Source of the DNA: Flavobacterium zhairuonense
Lineage (GTDB): Bacteria; Bacteroidota; Bacteroidia; Flavobacteriales; Flavobacteriaceae
Reading direction: 5' to 3'
Length of the DNA: 64,000 nucleotides
NCBI RefSeq assembly: GCF_004352915.1
Contig: NZ_SJSY01000072.1
Location: forward strand, 365,968 to 429,967
The translations under genes were made by a program, and so were the position numbers. This document shows, in pieces, positions 19,965 to 29,740 of the stretch. The notes beneath the pieces are model-generated. The model searched no databases. It was not told where the DNA came from and was given only the letters and a program-made list of their open reading frames with translations. Each line of letters opens with the position of its first letter. Within the stretch, counting starts at the first letter, position 1.

Positions 19965-22457
19965 TTATGCTAGTTGTTTTTTGTTTTTTCTGTAATAGAG
20001 ATATAAAGCTGAGATTCCAATTATGATTAAAAGCCATTCATGAGGTTCAGGAACCGAGCCGTCATTATTTATAGACGCGTTTCCTAATGTATTCACGTTT
20101 TTTTCGATACCATTTTCTGCATAATCTTCATCTGTTTCCAAGACAATTAAAGAAGAAATCGGCGTGACGATATTGGCATCTTTCGCTAAGTCAACAAATT
20201 GATTTGCAGCTAAAGTGTCATTCTGTATTTTTACTTGTTCTTCTAAAACTTTTCCAAAAGCGTACATTCTGTAAATATGATTTGGGCCATTGCTTTTTGA
20301 AGTGCTGTCTGCAATGTTTTCATGAATTGAAATTTGAGCAGGTTCAATATTGATGCTGTTTTCATCTGTTTTGTACGATGGAAATTGTTGTTTTTTGATC
20401 AGATTCAAACTTTTGTCCAAACTACATTGAAAATAATCAACATATTTTTGCTCTTTTACAGTTTGCCAAAAAGGATTAATATCGGTGCTGATATTAATGA
20501 CTTTTATGTTTCTTTCTTTTGTATTGGTTTTGATTTCTTTCAAGTAATTTGAATCTTCAAGTTCTTCAAAATTGGCAGAAAATGTTCCTGATTTTGTAAT
20601 GATCAAAGTATTCTTGGCTAGTTTATAAAGAGGAAGCAGAGAATAGTGGTAGTTTTCAAAATCCAATTGAATGGCTTTGAAATTCTCGGCATTAATTGGT
20701 GTTTTTTTTCCATTAACAAAAGCGTAGAGATTGTTTTGGTTTAAGTTTATAAAAGCTTCGATTTGTTTGGTTGTCCAATTATCATTCAGATCTAATATGA
20801 TTTCAGAAGGCGTGAAAGGGATAACCGTTTTCTGAATATTCTGAACTTTGTAAACTTTGTTTTTCCATACAAATGCTTGCAAATTGATTTTGTACAAAGG
20901 TATAGTCGCTTCCCATTCGTCTAATCCTTCAGATTGATTGATGAAAAAACCTTTTTCAAGCTCAAAATCCTTACTGGTTTCTATAGGGATGTTTCCAACG
21001 GTTTGTATTCTTGAAATTGTTTTTGCATTTGAAATATTAGGCCCTTTTATAGAAAGGCTTTGATATTTCAAAATATTATCCTCTACTTTCATAGGAGTGG
21101 TAAAGCCGCATTTAAATTTTCTTGGCGTTCTTTTGTTTACTGGAAAAACTCGAACAACAACTTTGTTCCCTTCTCTCCATTGCATTAAAGAAGGGTCACG
21201 ATATTCTACACCAACAATCTGTTTGTATGCTTTTTTTGCTTTTTCCTTTGTTGTCAAGACGCCTTTTCGCTCAATTCCATTTACCCAAAGCGAAAGTGAA
21301 GTAGCGACAGAACCTTCCGGCAATTGAAAAGAGTAAATGGCTTCTTGATTGTTCCAAGCTTTTGCGTCGGATGTAATATCCATCGTGATTTCAGTATAAG
21401 CTAATCGCGTATTTGGATAAAGTTTTACATCTTCTTTAATGGCTTTTGTGCATACATTTTCTCCGCTCCAAAGCTGTTCTTCGGTTTCTAGTCTTTTGTC
21501 AAAATTTGATTTTAGAATACTTATTTTGTCATCATTTGTTAGCCCCGAATCTTCACAAAACAAATAGGCAATACTGATAAATGGATTATGAATTTTGGTT
21601 TCGTTGAACTGTTGATTGCTGAATGAATCAAATCCGTCAAATGAAAAAAAGTCATTTTTGTTAAAATATACAATATCTTTCTTTAACAAGATCTCGTTGA
21701 AAAAATTGGGTTTTAAATTCTGAGAAACCAAAATGTATCGCGGTAAATCTTCATTAGAATTAAAAGAATTGATTTTGGCAATTTGAATTATTTTATTGTT
21801 TTCCACAACTAATCCAATAGTAAAGATCGAAAAGCTGAGTAGTACAAGGCCGAATCCAGCACTAAATGAAAGGAAATAAATTCTGTTTTTTGGCAAATAC
21901 AAAATAACAGTTAGTAGATGTATAATTACAATTATTCCCGGCACTAGGCCATAGAATCCCATTCCGAGAGCTATAATTCCGATAAATGAAAATGGCGTTA
22001 ATGGAATAAGGTATAAGGCAAAGTAAAAGATGATCCAAAAAGAAATTCCATTTATAAAATAAATTAGGAATGTACGAGGAGTTTCGATAATGTCTTGGTA
22101 CAGAATAAAATTCGTTAGACAAAAAATAAAAGTGGTCACATAAACCCATATTGGCAAATCTTGAAAAACTGGAATGAAAACATTTAAACTAAAACAGCCT
22201 ATAAGCCAATTCAGCATTAGAAAAGGAATTAGATGAACGTATTCGTTTTTATCTCTTAGAATTGAAAAAGAGATAATCGTTCCATATAAAAATTCGATAA
22301 TGAGGCTGATTACTCCGATTGATTCATATTCGTAAAATGATAATTTTTTAAAAGTTAAAGCACAAATCATAAAGATGATGCTGAAAATTGTAACCACAAG
22401 ACTTGATTGTACTCCTGGTTTTTGATAATAATCTAAAATCTCTGTTTTGTATTTCAT
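19965..22457 (-). CDS. MSEP/PEP-CTERM sorting-domain membrane protein with VIT domain
   Basis: Encodes 830 residues. The N-terminal part (18-220) has about seven transmembrane helices. A VIT domain (about 345-460) carries the typical YKQIVGVEYRDPSLMQW stretch and is followed by a large beta-rich extracytoplasmic region. The C-terminus is a PEP-CTERM-type sorting signal: VPEPHEW (802-808), a hydrophobic segment (809-822) and a basic tail (RKNKK). This is the presumed sole substrate of the adjacent XrtN. A promoter with both consensus boxes precedes it. The multi-helix N-terminus plus sorting tail is odd, because the protein would remain membrane-anchored even after the tail is cut. Confidence 0.85.
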   Translation of the reverse strand: MKYKTEILDYYQKPGVQSSLVVTIFSIIFMICALTFKKLSFYEYESIGVISLIIEFLYGTIISFSILRDKNEYVHLIPFLMLNWLIGCFSLNVFIPVFQDLPIWVYVTTFIFCLTNFILYQDIIETPRTFLIYFINGISFWIIFYFALYLIPLTPFSFIGIIALGMGFYGLVPGIIVIIHLLTVILYLPKNRIYFLSFSAGFGLVLLSFSIFTIGLVVENNKIIQIAKINSFNSNEDLPRYILVSQNLKPNFFNEILLKKDIVYFNKNDFFSFDGFDSFSNQQFNETKIHNPFISIAYLFCEDSGLTNDDKISILKSNFDKRLETEEQLWSGENVCTKAIKEDVKLYPNTRLAYTEITMDITSDAKAWNNQEAIYSFQLPEGSVATSLSLWVNGIERKGVLTTKEKAKKAYKQIVGVEYRDPSLMQWREGNKVVVRVFPVNKRTPRKFKCGFTTPMKVEDNILKYQSLSIKGPNISNAKTISRIQTVGNIPIETSKDFELEKGFFINQSEGLDEWEATIPLYKINLQAFVWKNKVYKVQNIQKTVIPFTPSEIILDLNDNWTTKQIEAFINLNQNNLYAFVNGKKTPINAENFKAIQLDFENYHYSLLPLYKLAKNTLIITKSGTFSANFEELEDSNYLKEIKTNTKERNIKVINISTDINPFWQTVKEQKYVDYFQCSLDKSLNLIKKQQFPSYKTDENSINIEPAQISIHENIADSTSKSNGPNHIYRMYAFGKVLEEQVKIQNDTLAANQFVDLAKDANIVTPISSLIVLETDEDYAENGIEKNVNTLGNASINNDGSVPEPHEWLLIIIGISALYLYYRKNKKQLA

Positions 22458-22488
22458 AGTTATGTGTTTTTAAAAGTACTTTGAATTA

Positions 22489-22517
22489 CAAAGTTAATAG
22501 AAAATCTGAAACACAAA
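22489..22517 (-). promoter_or_regulatory. Promoter of the MSEP-CTERM/xrtN operon
   Basis: On the minus strand: TTTG (plus CAAA 22514-22517), a 17-nt spacer and TAACTTTG (plus CAAAGTTA 22489-22496). Both boxes fit the Bacteroidota consensus. The predicted start is about 25 nt before the ATG. Confidence 0.75.
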
Positions 22518-22842
22518 ATTTTTGAGTTAGTTTTTTTTAGAAAATTCTGGATTAGACTTTTCTGTCTGAAAGTGTATTTTGAAGACGAAAAAAAGACAAC
22601 TATAACGTTATAATTTGTTATTTAGAAAGGTTCTTAGCTAAAATAGAAGTAAAATCGTACTTACGCTGTAATATTAAATTTCGACTTTGTTAAAGAAAAG
22701 ATTTTAAAATACCAATAATTCATTTTTTTAATACAAAATTGATTTTTTGATAAAAACAAGCAGTGAAAATCGTTTTTTAGCAATAATAATTTTTGAAAAG
22801 ACGACTTCTATTAAATTTTTTTTAATTATGGTCTTTAATGTT

Positions 22843-22850
22843 TAAATTTG
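22843..22850 (+). promoter_or_regulatory. -7 box of acnB
   Basis: TAAATTTG matches TAnnTTTG and lies 27 bp before the ATG at 22878. An in-frame TTG at 22848 falls inside this box, which rules it out as the start codon. The -33 box is poor. Confidence 0.65.
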
Positions 22851-22877
22851 CCTCAAAAAAATAAATCCGCTTTTATT

Positions 22878-25649
22878 ATGAATATTTATCAGGATTACCT
22901 TCAAGAAATTGAAGAAAGAAAAAATCAAGGGTTACACCCAAAACCAATCGATGGGGCTGAATTATTAAGTGAAATCATTGCCCAAATTAAAGATGTTGAT
23001 AACGCATACCGCGAAGACTCTCTTAAGTTTTTTATTTACAATACGTTACCTGGTACTACAAGTGCTGCCGGTGAAAAAGCAAAGTTTTTAAAAGAAATTA
23101 TTTTAGGTGAATCTATTGTAAAAGAGATTACACCTGCTTTTGCTTTTGAATTATTATCACACATGAAGGGTGGACCTTCAATTGAAGTATTATTAGATCT
23201 AGCTTTAGGAAATGATGCCGCAATTGCTAAACAAGCTGCAGACGTTCTTAAAACACAAGTTTTCCTTTACGAAGCAGATACAGATCGCTTAGTTGAGGCA
23301 TTCAAAAAAAATAACGAAATTGCTAAAGAAATTCTTGAAAGCTACGCTAAAGCTGAGTTTTTTACAAAACTTCCAGAAGTAGCTGATGAGATTAAAGTAG
23401 TAACTTTTATTGCTGGTGAAGGAGATATTTCTACAGATTTACTTTCTCCAGGTAATCAAGCGCACTCGCGCTCAGACCGTGAATTACATGGTCAGTGTAT
23501 GATTACGCCACAAGCGCAGCAAGAAATTAAAGCGTTACAAGCACAACATCCTGATAAAAGCGTAATGTTGATCGCTGAAAAAGGAACAATGGGAGTTGGT
23601 TCTTCAAGAATGTCAGGTGTAAACAACGTGGCACTTTGGACGGGAAAACAGTCAAGTCCATATATTCCATTCGTAAATATTGCTCCAATTGTTGGTGGAA
23701 CAAACGGAATTTCTCCAATTTTCCTAACAACTGTAGATGTTACTGGTGGTATTGGTTTAGACCTTAAAAACTGGGTTAAAAAAGTAGATGCAGAAGGAAA
23801 TGTTATTCGTAATGAAAACGACGAACCAATTCTTGAGCAAACTTATTCTGTTGCTACAGGAACTGTTTTAACTATCAATATTAAAGAGAAAAAACTTTAT
23901 AACGGAGATCAGGAATTGATCGACATTTCTAAAGCATTTACTCCTCAAAAAATGGAATTTATCAAAGCGGGTGGTTCTTACGCTATCGTATTTGGTAAAA
24001 AACTTCAAACATTAGCAGCTAAAGTTTTAGATATTGAGGCTCCGCTTGTATACGCTCCTTCAAAAGAAGTTTCTCACGAAGGACAAGGTCTTACAGCGGT
24101 TGAAAAAATCTTCAACAAAAACGCTGTAGGTATTGCTCCAGGTAAAGTATTACACGCTGGTTCTGATGTTCGTGTAGAAGTTAATATCGTAGGATCTCAA
24201 GATACTACAGGTTTGATGACGGCTCAGGAATTAGAATCTATGGCGGCTACAGTAATTTCACCAATCGTTGATGGTGCTTACCAATCAGGTTGTCATACGG
24301 CTTCGGTTTGGGATAAAAAAGCGCAAGCTAACATTCCTAAATTGATGAAATTTATGAACGATTTCGGTTTAATCACAGCTCGTGACCCGAAAGGAGTTTA
24401 TCACTCAATGACTGACGTAATCCACAAAGTACTTAATGATATTACTATTGACGAGTGGGCTATCATTATTGGTGGTGACTCTCACACTAGAATGTCAAAA
24501 GGTGTTGCTTTTGGTGCTGACTCAGGAACTGTTGCTCTTGCATTAGCTACTGGAGAAGCTTCTATGCCAATTCCGGAGTCTGTAAAAGTGACTTTCAAAG
24601 GAGATATGAAAGGATACATGGACTTCCGTGATGTGGTTCATGCTACTCAAGCGCAAATGCTTCACCAATTTGGAGGTGAAAATGTATTCCAAGGAAGAAT
24701 CATTGAGGTTCACATTGGAACACTTACTGCTGACCAAGCCTTTACATTTACAGACTGGACTGCAGAAATGAAAGCAAAAGCGTCTATCTGTATTTCTGAA
24801 GATGATACTTTGATCGAATCATTGGAAATTGCTAAAGGCAGAATCCAAATTATGATCGACAAAGGAATGGATAATGACAAACATGTTCTTCAAGGATTGA
24901 TCAACAAAGCAGATAAGAGAATTGCTGAAATCAAATCGGCAGAAAAACCGGCTTTAACTCCAGATGCTAATGCTAAATATTATGCTGAAGTTGTAGTTGA
25001 TTTGGATCAAATCGCTGAGCCAATGATCGCTGACCCAGACGTAAACAACGCTGACGTTTCTAAACGATATACTCACGATACAATTAGACCTTTATCTTTC
25101 TACGGAGGTGATAAAAAAGTAGATCTTGGATTTATTGGTTCTTGTATGGTTCACAAAGGAGACATGAAAATCCTTGCTCAGATGTTGAAAAATGTTGAGG
25201 CACAAACTGGTAAAGTTGAGTTTAAAGCGCCACTTGTAGTAGCACCGCCAACATACAACATTGTAGATGAGCTTAAAGCTGAAGGAGATTGGGAAGTTTT
25301 ACAAAAATATTCTGGTTTCGAATTTAATGATGATGCCCCTAAAGGTGCAGCACGTACTGAATACGAAAACATGTTGTATTTAGAGCGCCCAGGATGTAAC
25401 CTTTGTATGGGTAACCAAGAAAAAGCAGCTAAAGGAGATACTGTAATGGCAACTTCAACTCGCCTTTTCCAAGGGAGAGTTGTAGAAGACAAAGAAGGTA
25501 AAAAAGGAGAATCTCTTCTTTCTTCTACTCCAGTTGTTGTATTGTCTACAATTTTAGGAAGAACTCCTACTATCGAAGAATATACTGCTGCAGTAGACGG
25601 TATTAACTTAACTAAGTTTGCACCTTCTAACAAACAATTAGTGATGTAA
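22878..25649 (+). CDS. acnB: Bifunctional aconitate hydratase 2/2-methylisocitrate dehydratase
   Basis: Encodes 923 residues from the ATG at 22878; a longer frame from TTG 22848 is rejected because that codon lies in the promoter. The architecture is AcnB-type. A helical HEAT-like N-terminal domain (about 1-160) precedes the swivel domain (GMGVGSSRMSGVNNVALW-like region, about 235-260). The three Fe-S-binding domains follow, with cluster-ligand regions GSCMVHKGD and CNLCMGNQE. It interconverts citrate and isocitrate in the TCA cycle. Apo-AcnB can also bind mRNA in other bacteria. It has its own terminator and is followed by a second, AcnA-type aconitase. Confidence 0.96.
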   Translation: MNIYQDYLQEIEERKNQGLHPKPIDGAELLSEIIAQIKDVDNAYREDSLKFFIYNTLPGTTSAAGEKAKFLKEIILGESIVKEITPAFAFELLSHMKGGPSIEVLLDLALGNDAAIAKQAADVLKTQVFLYEADTDRLVEAFKKNNEIAKEILESYAKAEFFTKLPEVADEIKVVTFIAGEGDISTDLLSPGNQAHSRSDRELHGQCMITPQAQQEIKALQAQHPDKSVMLIAEKGTMGVGSSRMSGVNNVALWTGKQSSPYIPFVNIAPIVGGTNGISPIFLTTVDVTGGIGLDLKNWVKKVDAEGNVIRNENDEPILEQTYSVATGTVLTINIKEKKLYNGDQELIDISKAFTPQKMEFIKAGGSYAIVFGKKLQTLAAKVLDIEAPLVYAPSKEVSHEGQGLTAVEKIFNKNAVGIAPGKVLHAGSDVRVEVNIVGSQDTTGLMTAQELESMAATVISPIVDGAYQSGCHTASVWDKKAQANIPKLMKFMNDFGLITARDPKGVYHSMTDVIHKVLNDITIDEWAIIIGGDSHTRMSKGVAFGADSGTVALALATGEASMPIPESVKVTFKGDMKGYMDFRDVVHATQAQMLHQFGGENVFQGRIIEVHIGTLTADQAFTFTDWTAEMKAKASICISEDDTLIESLEIAKGRIQIMIDKGMDNDKHVLQGLINKADKRIAEIKSAEKPALTPDANAKYYAEVVVDLDQIAEPMIADPDVNNADVSKRYTHDTIRPLSFYGGDKKVDLGFIGSCMVHKGDMKILAQMLKNVEAQTGKVEFKAPLVVAPPTYNIVDELKAEGDWEVLQKYSGFEFNDDAPKGAARTEYENMLYLERPGCNLCMGNQEKAAKGDTVMATSTRLFQGRVVEDKEGKKGESLLSSTPVVVLSTILGRTPTIEEYTAAVDGINLTKFAPSNKQLVM

Positions 25650-25679
25650 TCTAAAGAGATTATCTAATCATATTTATTT

Positions 25680-25712
25680 AAAGCCCGAGTCATAAAACTC
25701 GGGCTTTTTTTT
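25680..25712 (+). terminator. Terminator of acnB
   Basis: AAAGCCCGAGT (25680-25690) pairs with ACTCGGGCTTT (25697-25707) and is followed by T residues; strong Rho-independent terminator. Confidence 0.93.
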
Positions 25713-25778
25713 GTAATAATTGTTCTATTTTTTGTATCTTGTGATGTTCAAAAAACAATAATAAAAACAAAAAAATCT

Positions 25779-28043
25779 ATGGCTTTTGATATTGAAATGA
25801 TTAAAAAAGTGTACGAGAATATGCCTGCACGCGTTGATAAAGCGCGTGAGCTTGTTGGGCGTCCACTTACTTTAACGGAGAAAATTTTATACAACCACCT
25901 TTGGGATGGAACACCATCTAAGGTGTTTAAGAGAGGAGTTGATTATGTTGATTTTGCTCCAGACCGAGTAGCGTGTCAGGATGCAACAGCGCAAATGGCA
26001 TTATTGCAATTTATGCACGCTGGAAAATCTAAAGTAGCAGTTCCAACAACGGTACACTGTGATCACTTGATTCAGGCGAAAGTCGATGCTGTAACCGATT
26101 TGGCTAGAGCAAAAACACAAAGTAATGAAGTTTTTGACTTTTTGTCTTCTGTTTCGAATAAATATGGAATCGGTTTCTGGAAACCTGGAGCCGGAATTAT
26201 TCATCAAGTTGTACTCGAAAATTATGCTTTCCCAGGCGGAATGATGATTGGTACCGATTCTCACACTGTAAATGCAGGTGGTTTAGGAATGGTAGCAATT
26301 GGTGTTGGTGGAGCAGATGCTGTAGATGTTATGTCAGGAATGGCTTGGGAGCTTAAATTTCCTAAATTTATCGGAGTTAAATTAACTGGTAAATTATCAG
26401 GATGGACGGCTCCTAAAGACGTTATTCTTAAAGTTGCTGGTATTCTTACTGTAAAAGGAGGGACTGGTGCAATTGTAGAATATTTTGGAGAAGGCGCTAC
26501 TGCTATGTCATGTACAGGAAAAGGAACAATCTGTAATATGGGGGCCGAAATTGGGGCAACAACTTCAACTTTTGGTTATGATGCTTCAATGGGACGCTAC
26601 TTGCGTTCTACAAATCGTGGAGATGTTGCCGATGCTGCAGATAAAATTGCTCCATACTTAACAGGTGATGCTGAGGTATATGCAAATCCAGAGCAATATT
26701 TTGATCAAGTTATCGAAATTAACCTATCTGAATTAGAGCCACATTTAAATGGTCCTTTTACTCCAGATTTGGCTACGCCAATCTCTAAAATGAAAGATGA
26801 AGCAATCAAAAATAACTGGCCTTTGCAAATTCAAGTCGGTTTGATTGGTTCATGTACAAACTCTTCTTACGAAGATATTTCTCGTGCTGCATCTTTGGCA
26901 AGACAAGTTGCTGCTAAAAATTTAAAAACAAAAGCAGAATTTACTATTACGCCAGGTTCTGAAGTAGTTCGTTCAACTATCGAAAGAGATGGATTTATTG
27001 ATACATTCCATAAAATTGGAGCAACTGTTTTTGCTAACGCTTGCGGACCATGTATTGGTATGTGGGATAGAGAAGGAGCGGAAAAAGAAGAAAGAAATAC
27101 GATTGTGCATTCATTCAACCGTAACTTCTCAAAACGTGCGGATGGTAATCCAAATACATTGGCTTTTGTTGGTTCTCCAGAATTGGTTACAGCAATGGCA
27201 ATTGCAGGTGATTTAGGCTTTAATCCATTAACTGATAAATTAATCAATGAAGATGGAGAAGAAGTAATGCTAGATGCTCCAACAGGAGACGAGCTTCCAG
27301 CTAAAGGATTTTATGCTGAAGATCCTGGATTCCAAGCTCCGGCAGAAGACGGATCAGGAGTTCAGGTGGTGGTTAATCCAACTTCAGAGCGTTTGCAGTT
27401 ACTGGCTCCTTTTGATGCTTGGGATGGCAAAAACATCACTGGTGCTAAATTATTAATAAAAGCATTCGGAAAATGTACTACAGACCACATTTCTATGGCT
27501 GGACCTTGGTTGCGTTTCCGCGGACACTTAGATAATATTTCTAACAACATGTTGATTGGTGCTGTAAATGCGTATAACCAAAAAACAAATTCGGTTAAAA
27601 ATCAATTAACAGGTCAGTATGATGCTGTTCCTGCTGTTGCTCGAGCGTACAAAGCGGCTGGAGTTCCGTCAATTGTAGTTGGAGATCACAATTATGGAGA
27701 AGGTTCTTCTCGTGAACATGCTGCAATGGAGCCACGTTTCTTGGGGGTTAAAGCTGTTTTGGTAAAATCATTCGCTCGTATTCATGAAACAAACCTTAAA
27801 AAACAAGGACTTTTGGGATTGACTTTTGCAAACGAAGCAGACTATGATAAAATTCAAGAAGATGATACAATCAATTTCTTAGATTTAACTGAATTTGCGC
27901 CAGGAAAACCATTAACATTGGAATTTGTTCATTCAAATGGTACAAAAGATATTATTTTGGCAAACCATACATACAACGAAGGCCAAATTGGTTGGTTTGT
28001 TGCAGGTTCTGCATTAAATTTAATTGCGGCTGGAAAAGCGTAA
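25779..28043 (+). CDS. acnA: Aconitate hydratase, AcnA/mitochondrial type
   Basis: Encodes 754 residues, the size of mitochondrial-type aconitases. Cluster-binding cysteines lie in [10 protein letters not shown] and [12 protein letters not shown]. The swivel domain is C-terminal ([19 protein letters not shown]), opposite to AcnB. The HCDHLIQ substrate-binding stretch is present. It catalyses the same citrate-isocitrate step as the gene 130 bp upstream. In other bacteria the two isozymes differ in oxygen sensitivity and growth-phase expression. The strong acnB terminator between them argues for separate expression. The start is the ATG at 25779. Confidence 0.95.
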   Translation: MAFDIEMIKKVYENMPARVDKARELVGRPLTLTEKILYNHLWDGTPSKVFKRGVDYVDFAPDRVACQDATAQMALLQFMHAGKSKVAVPTTVHCDHLIQAKVDAVTDLARAKTQSNEVFDFLSSVSNKYGIGFWKPGAGIIHQVVLENYAFPGGMMIGTDSHTVNAGGLGMVAIGVGGADAVDVMSGMAWELKFPKFIGVKLTGKLSGWTAPKDVILKVAGILTVKGGTGAIVEYFGEGATAMSCTGKGTICNMGAEIGATTSTFGYDASMGRYLRSTNRGDVADAADKIAPYLTGDAEVYANPEQYFDQVIEINLSELEPHLNGPFTPDLATPISKMKDEAIKNNWPLQIQVGLIGSCTNSSYEDISRAASLARQVAAKNLKTKAEFTITPGSEVVRSTIERDGFIDTFHKIGATVFANACGPCIGMWDREGAEKEERNTIVHSFNRNFSKRADGNPNTLAFVGSPELVTAMAIAGDLGFNPLTDKLINEDGEEVMLDAPTGDELPAKGFYAEDPGFQAPAEDGSGVQVVVNPTSERLQLLAPFDAWDGKNITGAKLLIKAFGKCTTDHISMAGPWLRFRGHLDNISNNMLIGAVNAYNQKTNSVKNQLTGQYDAVPAVARAYKAAGVPSIVVGDHNYGEGSSREHAAMEPRFLGVKAVLVKSFARIHETNLKKQGLLGLTFANEADYDKIQEDDTINFLDLTEFAPGKPLTLEFVHSNGTKDIILANHTYNEGQIGWFVAGSALNLIAAGKA

Positions 28044-28070
28044 GATCTATCTCAGACTAAATATATCAAG

Positions 28071-28099
28071 AACGCTCTGTGAAAACAGAGCGTTTTTTA
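28071..28099 (+). terminator. Terminator of acnA
   Basis: AACGCTCTGT (28071-28080) and ACAGAGCGTT (28085-28094) form a 10-bp stem with a GAAA loop, followed by a T-run. Confidence 0.93.
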
Positions 28100-28123
28100 T
28101 TGTTGTCTAATGAAGTGATGGGG

Positions 28124-29497
28124 TTATAGATTCGATTTAGCAATGTTTAATCCAGATGATAAAACTTTAATACGATTTAGTTGTGTTTTGTCGAATTCTT
28201 CAATATCAATGCTATATACATTGCCTGAAGGGGAAGTTGAGAAGTAGTCTTGCGTAGTTCCGCCTAAGATATATAATTTGTCATTGTAATAATGCATACT
28301 TGATCCTTTTAGTCGAATGTCAGTTATGTATTGTTTTAATTGTTTTGATTTAATGTCATAAAGATACATTGTATTGCCCTCAAAAAAATAAATGATGTTT
28401 TCATTAAAAGTCACTGCGGGTCTTTCGAGTGCTGTGAATAATTCTCCTTCGGTATGCCACTCTTCAGTTTTTAAATCAAAAAAATCAATTTGAGAGGTAT
28501 TTTCGCCGTTGCTTCCGCCAATTAAATAAATTTTATCATTTATTAATACGCCTGAAGTTTCCTTAGCGACTGGCATGCTTGGAAGTTCATACCAATAACC
28601 AGAAGTGATATTATATTGATGTACTTTATTTGTAAATGTCTTTTTGTTGTTTGCATCCATTTTTATTGAACCGCCAATTACAATAATATTGTCGTTGTAA
28701 GTAAATGAAGCGGCATTGGCTGCTTGATGTGGATTTGTTTTGTCAACTTTAATGTCTTGGTTTTTAATGTCAAATACTTCAATCTCGTTTTGTAAATATT
28801 CAAAAATGCCATTATCGGAGATTCTTTTTCCTCCTAAAACATATATTTTGCCATTGTAATAATTAAGATTGTGAAAAGCTCTTTTTTTAAATTTTAAATT
28901 TGAGTCTTCCCAAGAATTGTTTTGTATATCGTATATCAATAAATCTTTTTTATACGAGAACACACTTGGATTGAAACTAATTTCTCTTAGATAATCTTGC
29001 ATTGTAAACTCTGGCCGTTCTTGTCTAACTTTTTCCCATGGATCAGATTTAAAGCTTGCATCTCCACCAATAACGTATATTTTGTTGTTGTTCAAAACAG
29101 ATCCAAATGAAGCGATTCTCGTTGGTAAAGATGCTAGTTTAACAGAATGAATTTTGGATTTTAATTTTATATGTCGATTTGAGATTCTTACATTATTTAG
29201 ATTTTCGATGTCATCTTTAAGTATAATGATGTAATTTGATTTTTTTAGGTCTGCAATCGCAACTTTTGTGGTGATGTGTCCAATGTGAGATATTTGAAGA
29301 GTATCATTCTCTTTTATTTTATTGTTCAATGAAAATTCTCCCTTATCATTGGTGATGGTTCCAATTTTAGCATGTAGCACATAAATATTAGCATCTTCAA
29401 TTGGCAAATTGCTGATTTCAGATTTTATAATTCCGCTTATTATTTGCGCATTTGAGAAAAGTGGAATTATAAAGAGTAAGGAAAGTAGTTTTTTCAC
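28124..29497 (-). CDS. Secreted Kelch-repeat protein with carboxypeptidase-like regulatory domain
   Basis: Encodes 457 residues. A signal peptide (1-17, cleavage after SNA) is followed by a CarboxypepD_reg-like beta-sandwich (about 18-95, with the pattern of DANIYV..GTITNDKGEFSL). About six Kelch repeats (about 118-440) follow; recurring cores are KIYVIGGD, KIYVLGGK, NIIVIGGS, KIYLIGGS and KLYILGGT. It is likely a periplasmic or surface beta-propeller. No enzymatic residues or C-terminal sorting domain are evident. It stands alone on the minus strand, convergent with acnA. The partner is unknown; protein or glycan binding is a family-level guess. Confidence 0.8.
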   Translation of the reverse strand: MKKLLSLLFIIPLFSNAQIISGIIKSEISNLPIEDANIYVLHAKIGTITNDKGEFSLNNKIKENDTLQISHIGHITTKVAIADLKKSNYIIILKDDIENLNNVRISNRHIKLKSKIHSVKLASLPTRIASFGSVLNNNKIYVIGGDASFKSDPWEKVRQERPEFTMQDYLREISFNPSVFSYKKDLLIYDIQNNSWEDSNLKFKKRAFHNLNYYNGKIYVLGGKRISDNGIFEYLQNEIEVFDIKNQDIKVDKTNPHQAANAASFTYNDNIIVIGGSIKMDANNKKTFTNKVHQYNITSGYWYELPSMPVAKETSGVLINDKIYLIGGSNGENTSQIDFFDLKTEEWHTEGELFTALERPAVTFNENIIYFFEGNTMYLYDIKSKQLKQYITDIRLKGSSMHYYNDKLYILGGTTQDYFSTSPSGNVYSIDIEEFDKTQLNRIKVLSSGLNIAKSNL

Positions 29498-29740
29498 AAG
29501 TTTTTAAAAGTTAAGTTACTATTAAATCCTGAATTATGAAAATTATGTAAGAAACTGCATTTCAAAAAGTTGACTCAATTTTTACGCCGAAGATATTAAT
29601 TTGGACGAAATTAGTTGTTAAAAAATGTGCTTTTTTTACTTTAAAAAGTTAAATTCGCCTTGCCCCAAATAACAAAATTGCTTTTTTTGAGTTTTACATG
29701 TAGAAAAGCTCGAAAAATGCGATTGATAAAATGAATAGGA

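Larger units (their letters stand above)
22458..22877. other. 420-bp divergent region between the xrtN operon and acnB
   Basis: AT-rich spacer holding the minus-strand promoter of the exosortase operon (22489-22517) and the acnB -7 box (22843-22850). The central 300 bp show no gene or strong repeat. Confidence 0.55.

Noticed and set aside
22848..22877. TTG start adding 10 residues to acnB
   Set aside because: The codon lies inside the TAAATTTG -7 box; the ATG at 22878 gives the normal AcnB N-terminus.
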